Source: Halorussus rarus (lineage in GTDB: Archaea; Halobacteriota; Halobacteria; Halobacteriales; Haladaptataceae). Taken from it: 64,000 nt of DNA. Of this stretch, positions 8,630 to 18,426 are shown in pieces. Both the position numbers and the translations under genes were made by a program. A model generated the notes under the pieces. The model was not told where the DNA came from, did no database searches, and saw only the letters and a list, made by a program, of their open reading frames with translations. Each line of letters begins with the position of its first letter. The stretch's first letter is position 1. The stretch spans positions 186,001-250,000 of the forward strand of contig NZ_QPMJ01000001.1 of assembly GCF_003369835.1 (NCBI RefSeq), written 5' to 3'.

Positions 8630-10207
8630 TCACTCGGCCGCCTCCGAATCCTGCTCCCGGAGCCCGAACTTCTGGACCTTGCCCGTCGTGGTCCGGGGGA
8701 GCTCCTCGACGAACTCGACCTCGCGGGGGTGCTTGTACTCCGCGAGGTTGTCCAGGCAGAACTGCTTGAGGTCCTCCGGGGTCGCCTCGGCGTCGGGCGT
8801 CGGCACCACGAACGCCTTCACGGTCTCGCCCCGGCGCTCGTCGGGGATGCCGACCACCGCGACGTCGGCCACGTCCTCGTGCTCGAACAGCAGCTCCTCG
8901 ACCTCGCGGGGGTAGACGTTGTACCCCGCGGTGTTGATCATGTGCTTCTTCCGGTCGACGACGTAGAAGAAGCCGTCCTCGTCCCAGTAGCCGATGTCGC
9001 CGGTGTGGAACCACCGCTTGCCGTCGCGCTCGGTGAACGCCCCCTCGTTGGCGTCGGGCAGGCCGGCGTACCCCTTCATCACGTTCGGGCCGGCGACCAC
9101 GAGCTCGCCGGTGATCTCGTCGAGGTCGGTCTCCTCCTCGTCGACCGGGCCGCGCTCGACGCGGGGCCGCTCCTCGAAGTTTCCGTCGACGATCTTCGCG
9201 TCGACGCCCGGCAGCGTCTTGCCGATGCTGCCGACCCGCCGGCCCTGCTCGGGGCTGTTGAAGTGGGTCACCGGGCTGGTCTCGGTCAGGCCGTACCCCT
9301 CGTACACCTTGACGTCGTAGAGCTCCTCGAACCGCCGGAGCACCTCGACCGGGATACCCGACCCGCCGACGCCCGCCAGCCGGAGCGACGAGAGGTCGAA
9401 CTCCTCGGCGTTCGGCTGGTTGATGACGTCGTTGTACATCGCGGGCACGCCGTGCATCAGCGTCAGGTCCTCGTCCTCGATGAGCGAGACCGCCTCCTGG
9501 GCGTCCCACTCGGGCAGCGGATAGTAGGCCCCGCCGTTGAACAGCGTCGCGTTCATCACCACGGTCATCCCGTAGATGTGGAACAGGGGGAGCACGCCCA
9601 GCTGCTTGTCGTCTGTCCGGATGCCGTCGGGGACCAGCCCCGCGGCGGTCTCTGCGTTCGAGGTGAGGTTCCGGTGGGTCAGCTGGACGCCCTTGGGCTG
9701 GCCGGTCGTCCCGCTGGTGTAGGGCTGGACCGCCACGTCGTCCTCGTCGCGTTCGACTGCCTCGAACTCGTGGTCGTCGCCGAGGAACGCCTCGAAGTCG
9801 GTGCCCGCGTCCGCAGCCTCGCCGACGGTGACGACGTGCTCGACGTCGGTGTCGTCGCGGACCTCCTCGACGAACGGGACGAGGTCCGACAGCGTCACCA
9901 CAACGCGGGCGCCGCTGTCGGCCAGCAGGTGGCTGATCTCCCTGGACTTGTACTGGGGGTTCATCGGCACCACGACGCCGCCCGCCCGGAGCGTGCCGTG
10001 GAACGCGGTCACGAACTGGGGGACGTTCGGGAGGTACACCGCGACCCTGTCGCCCTCGCCGACGCCTCGCTCGTCGAGTCCGGCCGCGAACTGCCCGGTC
10101 CGCGCCCAGAACTCGCGGTACGTCACGTCCTGGCCCCGGAAGGAGACCGCGACCTCGTCGGGGTGCTCCGCGGCGACCGACCGAATGCTCGTGGCAAGGT
10201 TTGCCAT
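8630..10207 (-). CDS. Acyl-CoA synthetase (AMP-forming)
   Basis: The 525-residue enzyme activates a carboxylic acid to its CoA thioester. The phosphate-binding loop is YTSGTTGQPKGV near residue 164. The hinge A8 motif is VDRKKHMI and the A10 motif is LPRTTTGKVQK, whose lysine is catalytic. The ATG at 10207 is preceded by CTTTAGAGG at about -28, suggesting a leaderless transcript. The Liv importer operon ends 127 bases upstream on the same strand, so import and activation may be linked. The chain-length class is not visible. Confidence 0.93.
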   Translation of the reverse strand: MANLATSIRSVAAEHPDEVAVSFRGQDVTYREFWARTGQFAAGLDERGVGEGDRVAVYLPNVPQFVTAFHGTLRAGGVVVPMNPQYKSREISHLLADSGARVVVTLSDLVPFVEEVRDDTDVEHVVTVGEAADAGTDFEAFLGDDHEFEAVERDEDDVAVQPYTSGTTGQPKGVQLTHRNLTSNAETAAGLVPDGIRTDDKQLGVLPLFHIYGMTVVMNATLFNGGAYYPLPEWDAQEAVSLIEDEDLTLMHGVPAMYNDVINQPNAEEFDLSSLRLAGVGGSGIPVEVLRRFEELYDVKVYEGYGLTETSPVTHFNSPEQGRRVGSIGKTLPGVDAKIVDGNFEERPRVERGPVDEEETDLDEITGELVVAGPNVMKGYAGLPDANEGAFTERDGKRWFHTGDIGYWDEDGFFYVVDRKKHMINTAGYNVYPREVEELLFEHEDVADVAVVGIPDERRGETVKAFVVPTPDAEATPEDLKQFCLDNLAEYKHPREVEFVEELPRTTTGKVQKFGLREQDSEAAE

Positions 10208-10334
10208 GTAGGCAGGTATCGTAGCTCACCCTCTAAAGAGTTACCCTCGTCGGTGCCAATTTTTCCCGCAGCCCGACAAACGGCTAACAGTCGTAGCGAT
10301 ACGGGGGAAAATTCTTACGGTGGTAGCGACGGGG

Positions 10335-11107
<773 letters not shown>

Positions 11108-11111
<4 letters not shown>

Positions 11112-11905
11112 ACCGAATCACCCCCCAGATACGCCTCCTGGACGCGCTGATTCTGCTTTATCTGCTCGGGCCGGCCCTCGGCGATCTTCGAGCCGAACTG
11201 GATGACCACCCCGCGGTCGATGAGCGACAGCAGCCCGCGCATGTTGTGGTCGACCACCACCAGCGTGATGCCGTCGTCCCGGAGCGTCTCCAGCAGGTCG
11301 GAGATCTCGCCGACCTCCTGGTTCGAGAGGCCGGCGAACGGCTCGTCGACCAGCAGCAGGTCGGGGTCGGTCGCCAGGGCACGGCCGAGCTCCAGCCGGA
11401 GCAGCCCGGCGTGGGGGAGCTCGTCGGGGAACTGGTCGAGCCGGTCGCCCAGCCCGACCCGCTCGCAGATGCGGGTCGCGCGCCGGCGGGTCTCGCCCCG
11501 GAGCCCCGACAGCGAGAACACGCGGTCGGGCACCAGCGCGAGCGCGACGTTCCGGACGATGGAGCGGTCCTCCAGCGGCCGGAACGACTGGAACGTCCGG
11601 GCCATCCCGCGCTTGACCATCTCGTGGGCGGGCTCGCCGGTCACGTCCTCGCCGCGGTACCAGACGGTCCCCTCGGTCGGCGGGTACGTCCCGGTCACGC
11701 AGTTGAACGTCGTGGACTTGCCCGCGCCGTTGGGGCCGATGAACCCGAGTATCTCGCCCTCCCCGACCGAAAAGGAGAGGTCGTCGACCGCGGTCAGGCC
11801 GCCGAACCGCTTGGTCAGTCCGTCCAGCACGAGGATGCCGTCGTCGGGGCCGTACGACTCGGTCGCTGCCGATGCGTCGGTTCCAGCGGGGGTGTCAGTG
11901 CTCAT
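11108..11905 (-). CDS. livG: Liv-type ABC importer ATPase LivG, degenerate signature motif
   Basis: The 265-residue ATPase partner of LivF has Walker A GPNGAGKSTTFN (near residue 57) and Walker B LLLVDEPFAGLS. Where LivG proteins usually have an LSxGQ-type signature, this one reads ELPHAGLLRLELGRAL. The signature serine and glutamine are therefore missing, while the helix after it is normal. The C-terminal extension IAEGRPEQIKQNQRVQEAYLG is typical of LivG. It overlaps livM by 11 bases and livF by 4. Confidence 0.9.
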
Positions 11906-13085
11906 GGTCTTCCTCCTGCGAGTTGCCGATATCGTCGAACGCCTCGCGGTACGAGGCCAGCGTCCGTTCGAGTGGACCCTCTCTGTCCTGGGGCTCGCCC
12001 CCGTCCGGGACGGTCTGCGGGGCGTCCCGACCGCCCCGGCGGAGCACCCACCGCCCGAGGCCGATGGTCCCGCGGACGATGCCGCCCGGCAGCACGAACA
12101 GCAACACGAGGGTGGCTAGCGAGAACAGCAGCAGGTCGAGCTCCGCGATCGGCGCCCCGAGCACCGGCACGGTCGCGGTCACGCCGCCCAGGTAGTCCCG
12201 GAACATGTAGAAGAACAGCCCGCCGACCGCCGGGCCGACGATGGTCCCCATCCCGCCCAGCACGGCCGCGATGATCACCTCGATGCTCACCGTGAGCACG
12301 AGCAGCTGGCTGGGCTGGGGGTTGCCGACCGGCGTGTGGACGAACATCGCGCCGGCGAGCCCGCCGACCGCGGCGCTCAGCACGAACGCGAATATCTTGA
12401 ACTTGGCCGGGTTGAGTCCGGCCGCGGCGACCGCGTCCTCGTCCTCGCGAATGGCGGTGAACACCGACCCGGCGTCCGAGCGCGTGACCGCCAGCAGCAG
12501 CGCCAGCACCCCGACGAACAGGCCGAACGCGAGGTAGTAGTTGGCCGTGATGGCGGTCTCGAAGCTCTCGAAGACCAGCAGGTTCTCGGGGCTCGCCAGG
12601 CCGAGCTCGCCGCCGAAGATGTCGCTGAACACGACGAATACCTGGAGCAGGATGAGCGGCGCGACCAGCGTGATCAGCGAGAGGTACGGCCCCTCCAATC
12701 GGAGCGCGGGAACGCCGACGACGACGCCGGCGACCGCGGCCATCGCCATGCCGGCGACGACCGTGAGCGCCGGGTCGAACCCCCAGTGGAGGTTGAGCAG
12801 CGCCGACGTGTAGCCGCCGACAGCGAAGAACAGCGCGTGGCCGAAGCTGATCTGGCCGGTGTATCCCGAGACGGCGTCCCAGCTCATGGCGAACACCGCG
12901 AAGTACAGCGCGCCCGTCAGCTTCAGCACCAGCAGCCGGTCGACGCCCAGCGGGAGCAGCCCGAGCGCGAGCAGCCCGATCGCGCCGAAGACGTGGCGCA
13001 GCCCGACCGAGGACGGGTCGATCAGGTCCCGGCTGGCGTCGGCCTCGGAGTCGGTCTCGGCGTCGGTTGGCAGTTCCTCGGACAT
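11895..13085 (-). CDS. livM: Liv-type ABC importer permease LivM
   Basis: The 396-residue inner-membrane permease has about ten hydrophobic segments after an acidic N-terminal tail of 25 residues. The LivM signature region reads ALRLEGPYLSLITLV, and the cytoplasmic loop contacting the ATPase is AIREDEDAVAAAGLN. The C-terminus adds a charged tail of about 55 residues with no known domain. It follows livH after 3 bases and overlaps livG. Confidence 0.92.
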   Translation of the reverse strand: MSEELPTDAETDSEADASRDLIDPSSVGLRHVFGAIGLLALGLLPLGVDRLLVLKLTGALYFAVFAMSWDAVSGYTGQISFGHALFFAVGGYTSALLNLHWGFDPALTVVAGMAMAAVAGVVVGVPALRLEGPYLSLITLVAPLILLQVFVVFSDIFGGELGLASPENLLVFESFETAITANYYLAFGLFVGVLALLLAVTRSDAGSVFTAIREDEDAVAAAGLNPAKFKIFAFVLSAAVGGLAGAMFVHTPVGNPQPSQLLVLTVSIEVIIAAVLGGMGTIVGPAVGGLFFYMFRDYLGGVTATVPVLGAPIAELDLLLFSLATLVLLFVLPGGIVRGTIGLGRWVLRRGGRDAPQTVPDGGEPQDREGPLERTLASYREAFDDIGNSQEEDHEH

Positions 13086-13088
13086 GGG

Positions 13089-13955
13089 TCAGGCCTCCGC
13101 GAGCTCGCGGCCGAACAGTCCCTCGGGCCGGACCAGCAGCACGACGACCAGCACGACCAGCGAGGCGAGCCCGCTCAGGCTCGAATCCACGTACGAGACG
13201 GTGAACACCTCGAGGAAGCCGATGAGGTACGCCCCGAGCACGCTGCCCCGGATGGAGCCGATGCCGCCCAGCACCACGATGGAGAACGAGAGGATGAGCG
13301 GGCCCCGTCCCATCGTGTAGCTGGCGGTCCGGTACGACGCGAGGAAGACCCCCGCGATGCCGGCGAGCGCGCCCGCGAGCAGCCAGGTGTAGAGGTACAT
13401 CCGGTCGCTCTCGATGCCGACCAGCGCCGCGCCCTTCGCGGACATGCTGGTCGCGAGGATGGCCTTGCCGGTCCGGGTGTAGTTGACCGCCACGACGAGC
13501 CCGCCGATGAGCAGCCACGACAGCACGAACGTCAGCGCCTGGTTCGTCTGGACGGTGAGGCCCGCGAACGTCAGCTGACCCGGCAGCAGTGACGGGACCG
13601 CCTTGGCCTGGGTCCCGACCGTGACCACGAAGAACTGCTCGATGGCGATGGAGGTCACGAGCGTGAGTATCATCACCAGTATGGGTTCGTCCTGGACCCA
13701 CCGGATCATCCCGAGGTACATCGCCGCGCTGAACAGCCCGCCCACCGCCAGCGCGGCGGCCGCGCCGACCCAGATGCCCAGCCCGAGCGCGCTCGTGGCG
13801 TAGTAGGCGGTGAACGCGCCGACGGTGAGTATCGCGCCGTGCGCGAGGTTCAGGACGCCACCCACGCCGAATATCAGCGTGAAGCCGATGGCGACGAGGG
13901 CGTACAGTGCGCTGATCGTGACGGCGTTGATCGTCGTAGTGAGTACGTCTACCAT
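13089..13955 (-). CDS. livH: Liv-type ABC importer permease LivH
   Basis: The 288-residue permease has eight or so membrane segments with the LivH start AVTISALYALVAIGFTLIFG and the conserved GGVLNLAHG loop. It forms the channel with LivM. The loop GGIGSIRGSVLGAYLIG near residue 228 is typical of the family. It lies 24 bases after the binding-protein gene, so the operon order is livK-livH-livM-livG-livF. Confidence 0.93.
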   Translation of the reverse strand: MVDVLTTTINAVTISALYALVAIGFTLIFGVGGVLNLAHGAILTVGAFTAYYATSALGLGIWVGAAAALAVGGLFSAAMYLGMIRWVQDEPILVMILTLVTSIAIEQFFVVTVGTQAKAVPSLLPGQLTFAGLTVQTNQALTFVLSWLLIGGLVVAVNYTRTGKAILATSMSAKGAALVGIESDRMYLYTWLLAGALAGIAGVFLASYRTASYTMGRGPLILSFSIVVLGGIGSIRGSVLGAYLIGFLEVFTVSYVDSSLSGLASLVVLVVVLLVRPEGLFGRELAEA

Positions 13956-13979
13956 AGTAAAGGGGGTGAGTGTCGTCGG

Positions 13980-15338
13980 TCAGACCCACGGCGGGGACTG
14001 ATACTCGGTCGTCGAGAGGTCGTCGGGCCAGATGACCTGCTGGCTCCCGCTGCCCTCGGCCTCGCGCCACTGGAGCCAGAGCGGCCACGCGTACTCCTTC
14101 CCGTACTTCACGTCGTGGGGGTACTGGTGGTCCTGCCCGTAGAACTCCAAGTTCGCGGTCGTGGTGCCGGTGAAGGACATGTTCTCGAGCTTGGGGATGA
14201 CCTGCCCCGCCTCCTTGCTGCCGGCCTGCTGGACCGCCTGGGCGTACATCTTCACCGCGTCGAAGGTGATGTAGCCGGTGTAGACGGGGTACTTCCCGTT
14301 GGCCTCCTGGTAGGCGTTGGCGTACGGCACCGTCTTGTCGGTGATCTCGCTGGTCGGCGTCGCGGAGTTCTGGGTCACCGCGTACCGGCACGCGCCGTTG
14401 ACCGACCCGTAGTAGGAGGGCAGCTGCATCGGCACGTGGATGCCGCCGAACCCGAACGGCCGCTGCTGCTTGGCCCACTGGACCACCGCGGAGGTGCCGG
14501 TGTGGGCCATCACGACGTACGCCGCGTCGACGTCCGCGCTCGCCACCTCGTCGTAGATGGGCGAGAAGTTCTCGGTCCCGCCGGCGTAGCGCTGGTTGAC
14601 CGGGACGTCGATGCCCGCGTCGCCGAGCGACCCGTTGAGCGCCTCCGAGATTGGCTCGGTCCAGGTGTAGTCCTCGGCCAGGATGGCGACCGAGTCCCAC
14701 CCCATCGACTCGAAGTTGGCCGTCGCGAAGTCGACCATGTTCTGGCCGAGGTAGTGGGAGTTGACCGGGCCGGTCCGGAAGTAGTACTTGAACCGGTCGT
14801 AGTTCTCCGCGACCCGGCGGGTCGTCTCGGGCGAGGCCGCCCCGGTGTTCAGGTGGAGCGTCTGCTGCTGGGCGATCGAGGACATCAGGTTCAGCTGGAC
14901 CTCGCTGGTGAACACGCCGGTCGTCAGGTCCACCTGCTCGCCGACGGTCAGCTCCTGGTACGCCCGCTGGCCGGTCGCGGGGTCCTCCTTGGTGTCCTTC
15001 ACGACAACCTCGACGTTCGAGCCGAGGACGCCGCCGTCCTCGTTGAGCTGGTTCGCCGCGAGCTTCGCCGAGTTCGCTATCGACGCGCCGATCGGGTTGT
15101 TCCCGGGTTCGGGCGCGAGCACGCCGATCTTTATCGGCCCGTCGAGCTGCTGGTTCGCGTCGCTCGACTGGCTCCCGCCCGTGCAGCCCGCGAGCGACGC
15201 CGTCGCCACGCCCGCCCCGGCGAACTGGAGGAACCGACGCCGGTCGACGCCCGCCGCCTTCTTATCATTGTTTCCTCCTGCCCCAGTCCGCTTTCCAGTT
15301 GTCCGTTTCTCGCCCGTTCCGCTACCATCGTTAACCAT
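13980..15338 (-). CDS. Liv-type substrate-binding lipoprotein (Tat-exported)
   Basis: The 452-residue protein has a twin-arginine signal, DRRRFLQFAGAGVA, then a lipobox LAGC near residue 53, so it is exported folded and lipid-anchored outside the cell. The mature part is a type I periplasmic-binding fold: IKIGVLAPEPGNNPIGASIANSAKLAANQ starts the N-lobe. Liv-type proteins bind branched-chain amino acids but also amides and aromatic or cyclic acids. The adjacent acyl-CoA genes suggest an organic acid here, which is inference. The n-region before the RR is unusually long (about 32 residues). Confidence 0.9.
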   Translation of the reverse strand: MVNDGSGTGEKRTTGKRTGAGGNNDKKAAGVDRRRFLQFAGAGVATASLAGCTGGSQSSDANQQLDGPIKIGVLAPEPGNNPIGASIANSAKLAANQLNEDGGVLGSNVEVVVKDTKEDPATGQRAYQELTVGEQVDLTTGVFTSEVQLNLMSSIAQQQTLHLNTGAASPETTRRVAENYDRFKYYFRTGPVNSHYLGQNMVDFATANFESMGWDSVAILAEDYTWTEPISEALNGSLGDAGIDVPVNQRYAGGTENFSPIYDEVASADVDAAYVVMAHTGTSAVVQWAKQQRPFGFGGIHVPMQLPSYYGSVNGACRYAVTQNSATPTSEITDKTVPYANAYQEANGKYPVYTGYITFDAVKMYAQAVQQAGSKEAGQVIPKLENMSFTGTTTANLEFYGQDHQYPHDVKYGKEYAWPLWLQWREAEGSGSQQVIWPDDLSTTEYQSPPWV

Positions 15339-15366
15339 GGGTCTCGGTACCAGTTTCCATAACTAT

Positions 15367-15380
15367 CCACATAAATGTGG
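15367..15380. promoter_or_regulatory. Palindrome over the liv operon TATA box
   Basis: CCACAT-AA-ATGTGG is a perfect 14-base inverted repeat about 30-40 bases upstream of the livK start. Read on the minus strand it contains the TATA-like ATTTATG. A protein bound here would block TBP, so it is a candidate operator for the importer operon. Confidence 0.5.
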
Positions 15381-15565
15381 GGGGTAGTATCACGGTCCTT
15401 CGTGACAGTTCAGTTCCCAACCGGCGATTACTCGTCGTCTGCAGGCCTCACGTCACCGCCGACTGAACTGCCAGTACCGTCGGCTGCACTCGCCGTTCCT
15501 GGCCGCGACGGGGGATTGATTTCACAGGAGTAGGTTTTTAACACATCGGGCGCAAGCCCGGCGTA

Positions 15566-16351
15566 ATGGTCGAGGCGTTCGCGGTAGCCAGCGGCAAGGG
15601 CGGCACCGGCAAGACCACGACCACGGTGGCGCTCGGGATGGCGCTGGCAGAGGAGTACGACGTGACCGTCGTCGACGCCGACACCGGGATGGCGAACCTG
15701 CTCTTCCACACCGGCCTGACCGACGCCGACGCCACGCTTCACGACCTGCTCGTCGCCGACGAGGCCGAGCGGGGCGAGGTGTCGGTCGACGACGCCGTCT
15801 ACGAGCGGTTCGGGATGTCGGTCGTGCCGTGCGGCACCAGCCTCGCCGCCTTCGAGGCGGCCGACCCCGACCGACTCCGCGCGGTGATCGCCGACCTCGC
15901 GGCCGACACCGACGTCCTGCTGCTGGACTCGCCCGCCGCGCTCGGGTCGAAGAGCGCGGTCCTGCCGGTCGTGCTCGCCGACCGCGCGGTGGTCGTGCTC
16001 CAGCCCACGATTCCGGCGCTCAGCGACGGCCTGAAGGTCCAGGAGTACGCCCACTCCTACGGCACCGACACCGCGGGCGTGGTGTTCAACAAGGTCCACG
16101 ACCCCGGCGGCGCGGCGGGCGTCACCGAGAAGGCCGAGCGCTACTTCGACGGCCCGACGCTGGCGGCGGTGCCCGACGCCGACGCCGCCCGGTCGGCTCG
16201 CCGCGCCGGCGAACCCCTGCTCGCCCACGCCCCGGACAGCGAGGCTGCCCGGGCGTACCGCGAGGCCGCCGCGGCGCTCGACGTTCGCCCGGGCGGATCG
16301 GACGACGTGGCCGACCGCTTCCGGAGCGCCGTAGTTCCCGACTCGCCATGA
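15566..16351 (+). CDS. MinD/ParA-family ATPase
   Basis: The 261-residue P-loop ATPase has the deviant Walker A motif GKGGTGKTT (residues 10-18) and VVDADTGMANLLFHTG for switch I. The DSPA box is replaced by LLLDSPAALGS. Such proteins position cell components by cycling between ATP- and ADP-bound dimers. No C-terminal amphipathic membrane helix is evident, so it may not be a canonical MinD. TATA-like TTTTTAAC lies about 30 bases before the ATG. The next gene overlaps by four bases, suggesting a partner protein. Confidence 0.88.
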   Translation: MVEAFAVASGKGGTGKTTTTVALGMALAEEYDVTVVDADTGMANLLFHTGLTDADATLHDLLVADEAERGEVSVDDAVYERFGMSVVPCGTSLAAFEAADPDRLRAVIADLAADTDVLLLDSPAALGSKSAVLPVVLADRAVVVLQPTIPALSDGLKVQEYAHSYGTDTAGVVFNKVHDPGGAAGVTEKAERYFDGPTLAAVPDADAARSARRAGEPLLAHAPDSEAARAYREAAAALDVRPGGSDDVADRFRSAVVPDSP

Positions 16352-17064
16352 CTCGGTCGAACTCGGAGAACGGGGCGCCGCCCGATTCCGCGCCACGCGG
16401 AGAGGTGCCGGACGCCGGCAATCCGGGGGGCGACGCGCCGACCGAGGAGACGCCGGACGGAGACGCCGCGAGTGCGGACGCGCCGACCCTCCCGTCCGGG
16501 ACGCTCCCCGAGGGGACCCTGCTCCGCTCGCGCGTCGAGTCCGACCCGGCCGTCCCGCTGGCCGCGGCGCTCGACCGCGAGCTCACCGGGTACGCCGTGC
16601 TCGAACCGCAGGACGCGCTTCTACTCGACGCCGACGGGGCGGGCCTGGTCGCGTTCGAGGACGGGGTGCCCCGGTTCGCCTACCACACGGGCACCGACCG
16701 CGGCGGCCCCGAGGCGCTGGCCGACCTCGCCGCGCCGGGCCCCTACGACGTGGCGCTGCGCCGCTTGCCCGACGACGCGCTCGCCCGGCACGACCGGCCC
16801 GACCTCCGGGTCCCGCCGGGACTGGCCGCCGAGCGCCTCGCGGGCGACCCCGACCTCGCCGAGCGCACGCGGGCGGCCGTCCCGGACGACAGCCGGGGCG
16901 ACGACCGCGGAGGGGCGGTCGACGAGACGCCCGGCGGGGAGTCGCTCGACGCGGTCGAGGCGTTCCTGGAGGACGAGGAGAAGATCGAGGCGATACGCGA
17001 CCGCGCCCGCGAGGAGGCCAGGGAGCGAGCGGCCGAGTGGGGTCTGGACGGGGAACTGCAGTAA
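16348..17064 (+). CDS. Haloarchaeal protein of unknown function, partner of the MinD-like ATPase
   Basis: The 238-residue protein starts with about 50 low-complexity residues rich in Pro, Gly, Asp and Glu. A folded region of about 120 residues follows (LRSRVESDPAVPLAAALDREL onward). It ends in a charged helix, EEKIEAIRDRAREEARERAAE, likely a coiled coil. I do not recognise the family. The ATG start at 16348 overlaps the ATPase stop (ATGA), so the pair is probably translationally coupled. The helix could be where the ATPase docks, which is inference. Confidence 0.75.
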   Translation: MTRSNSENGAPPDSAPRGEVPDAGNPGGDAPTEETPDGDAASADAPTLPSGTLPEGTLLRSRVESDPAVPLAAALDRELTGYAVLEPQDALLLDADGAGLVAFEDGVPRFAYHTGTDRGGPEALADLAAPGPYDVALRRLPDDALARHDRPDLRVPPGLAAERLAGDPDLAERTRAAVPDDSRGDDRGGAVDETPGGESLDAVEAFLEDEEKIEAIRDRAREEARERAAEWGLDGELQ

Positions 17065-17183
17065 TCTCCTCGCGCGCCGAACGCGCGGTTTCGGCGCTCG
17101 GCCGGACAACCGACCGACGGGAAGCGGCAACCCGAGCGCGATTAGAATGATTGATATGTTCGCCGACCGCTAGTTTAACTGGT

Positions 17184-17339
17184 ATGGTGAACCAGGTGTC
17201 CGACTACGCCGGACAGCAGCCGAACAGCGAGATGAGCGCCATCGGCTACGCCGTCGGGATCGGGGCCGCAGTGCTGCTGATTCCCGCCCTGCCGCTCATC
17301 GTCGCGCTGTTCGTCTTCCAGAAGCTGACCGGCAAGTAG
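17184..17339 (+). CDS. Small membrane protein (51 aa)
   Basis: The 51-residue protein has a polar N-terminus (MVNQVSDYAGQQPNSEMS) and one hydrophobic segment (GIGAAVLLIPALPLIVALFV, about residues 25-44) ending in QKLTGK. The ATG at 17184 was chosen because the upstream frame holds TAGTTTAACTGG, where TTTAAC lies too close to be coding. No family is assigned. Confidence 0.6.
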   Translation: MVNQVSDYAGQQPNSEMSAIGYAVGIGAAVLLIPALPLIVALFVFQKLTGK

Positions 17340-17517
17340 CGAACCGGCATCGGCGTCGACCGACGCGGCACGTTCCCGCTTCTCGTCATACGATACGTTC
17401 AGGCAGTACTATCTGTCGTCGCGCCTCGAACCGTCGGGGGAACCACCTCGCGACCGAGACGGCGACCGTGACAGCTGAAACACAAGAGCCTTGTGTCGAA
17501 CGTCTGAACGGAGCGAC

Positions 17518-18426
17518 ATGCCCGCCATCGAACTACGGTCCCTCAGCAAGCGGTTCGGCGACGTCGTCGCCCTCCGCGGCCTCGACCTCGCGGTCGAGGA
17601 GGGCGAGGTGTTCGGCTTCCTCGGCCCGAACGGCGCCGGTAAGTCCACCACCATCGACATCGTGCTCGACTTCGTCCGACCCAGCGGCGGTCGCGCCGAG
17701 GTGTTCGGCCTCGACGCCCAGGCCGAGACCAAGCAGATCCGCCGGCGCGTCGGCGTCCTGCCCGACGGCTACCACCTCGACGGCCACCTGACCGCGCGCC
17801 ACCACCTCGAGTTCGCCATCGACTCGAAGGACGCCGACGACGACCCGCGGGCCCTCCTCGACCGCGTCGGGCTCGGCGACGTGCTCGACCGCCGGGTCGG
17901 CGGCTTCTCGAAGGGGATGGCCCAGCGCCTCCTGCTGGGGATGGCGCTGGTCGGCGACCCCGACCTGCTCATCCTCGACGAACCCTCCACGGGCCTCGAC
18001 CCCAACGGGGCGCGCCGGATGCGCGAGATCGTCCTCGAAGAGGCCGACCGGGGCGCGACCGTCTTCTTCTCGAGCCACATCCTCGGGCAGGTCGAGGCGG
18101 TCTGCGATCGGGTCGGCATCCTGGCCGACGGCGACCTCGTGGCTGTCGACACCATGGAAGGCCTCCAGGAGACGGTCGGCTCCGAGGCGACCATGACGGT
18201 CACGCTCGACGGGTCGCCCGACGGTCGCCTCGAAGCCGTCCGCGAGGTCGACGGGGTGTCGAACGTCTCGGTCGACGGGACCGCGGTGTCGCTGTCGTGC
18301 CCCGACGACCGGAAGATCGACGCGCTCGACGCGCTCCGCGCCGACGGGGCGATGGTCCGCAACATCGAGACGAGCGACGCGTCGCTCGACGAGCTGTTCG
18401 CGGCGTACACGGAGGGTCGGGCGTGA
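17518..18426 (+). CDS. ABC-2 type exporter ATPase (paralogue 1)
   Basis: The 302-residue ATPase has Walker A GPNGAGKST, signature SKGMAQRLLLGMAL, Walker B LLILDEPSTGLDPNGARRM, and the C-terminal domain typical of drug/lipid ABC-2 exporters. ATP hydrolysis would power the permease encoded next, through a GTGA overlap. It closely resembles the ATPase at 26985; the two share the whole segment from LDPNGAR through SSHILGQVEAVCDRVGI. The start MPAIELRS matches the paralogue's MAAIRTEN. Confidence 0.92.
   Translation: MPAIELRSLSKRFGDVVALRGLDLAVEEGEVFGFLGPNGAGKSTTIDIVLDFVRPSGGRAEVFGLDAQAETKQIRRRVGVLPDGYHLDGHLTARHHLEFAIDSKDADDDPRALLDRVGLGDVLDRRVGGFSKGMAQRLLLGMALVGDPDLLILDEPSTGLDPNGARRMREIVLEEADRGATVFFSSHILGQVEAVCDRVGILADGDLVAVDTMEGLQETVGSEATMTVTLDGSPDGRLEAVREVDGVSNVSVDGTAVSLSCPDDRKIDALDALRADGAMVRNIETSDASLDELFAAYTEGRA

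Noticed and set aside
11902-14700. 932-codon reverse-strand frame across LivM, LivH and LivK
   Set aside because: It is a shadow of the true permease and binding-protein frames; Arg-rich and without known domains.
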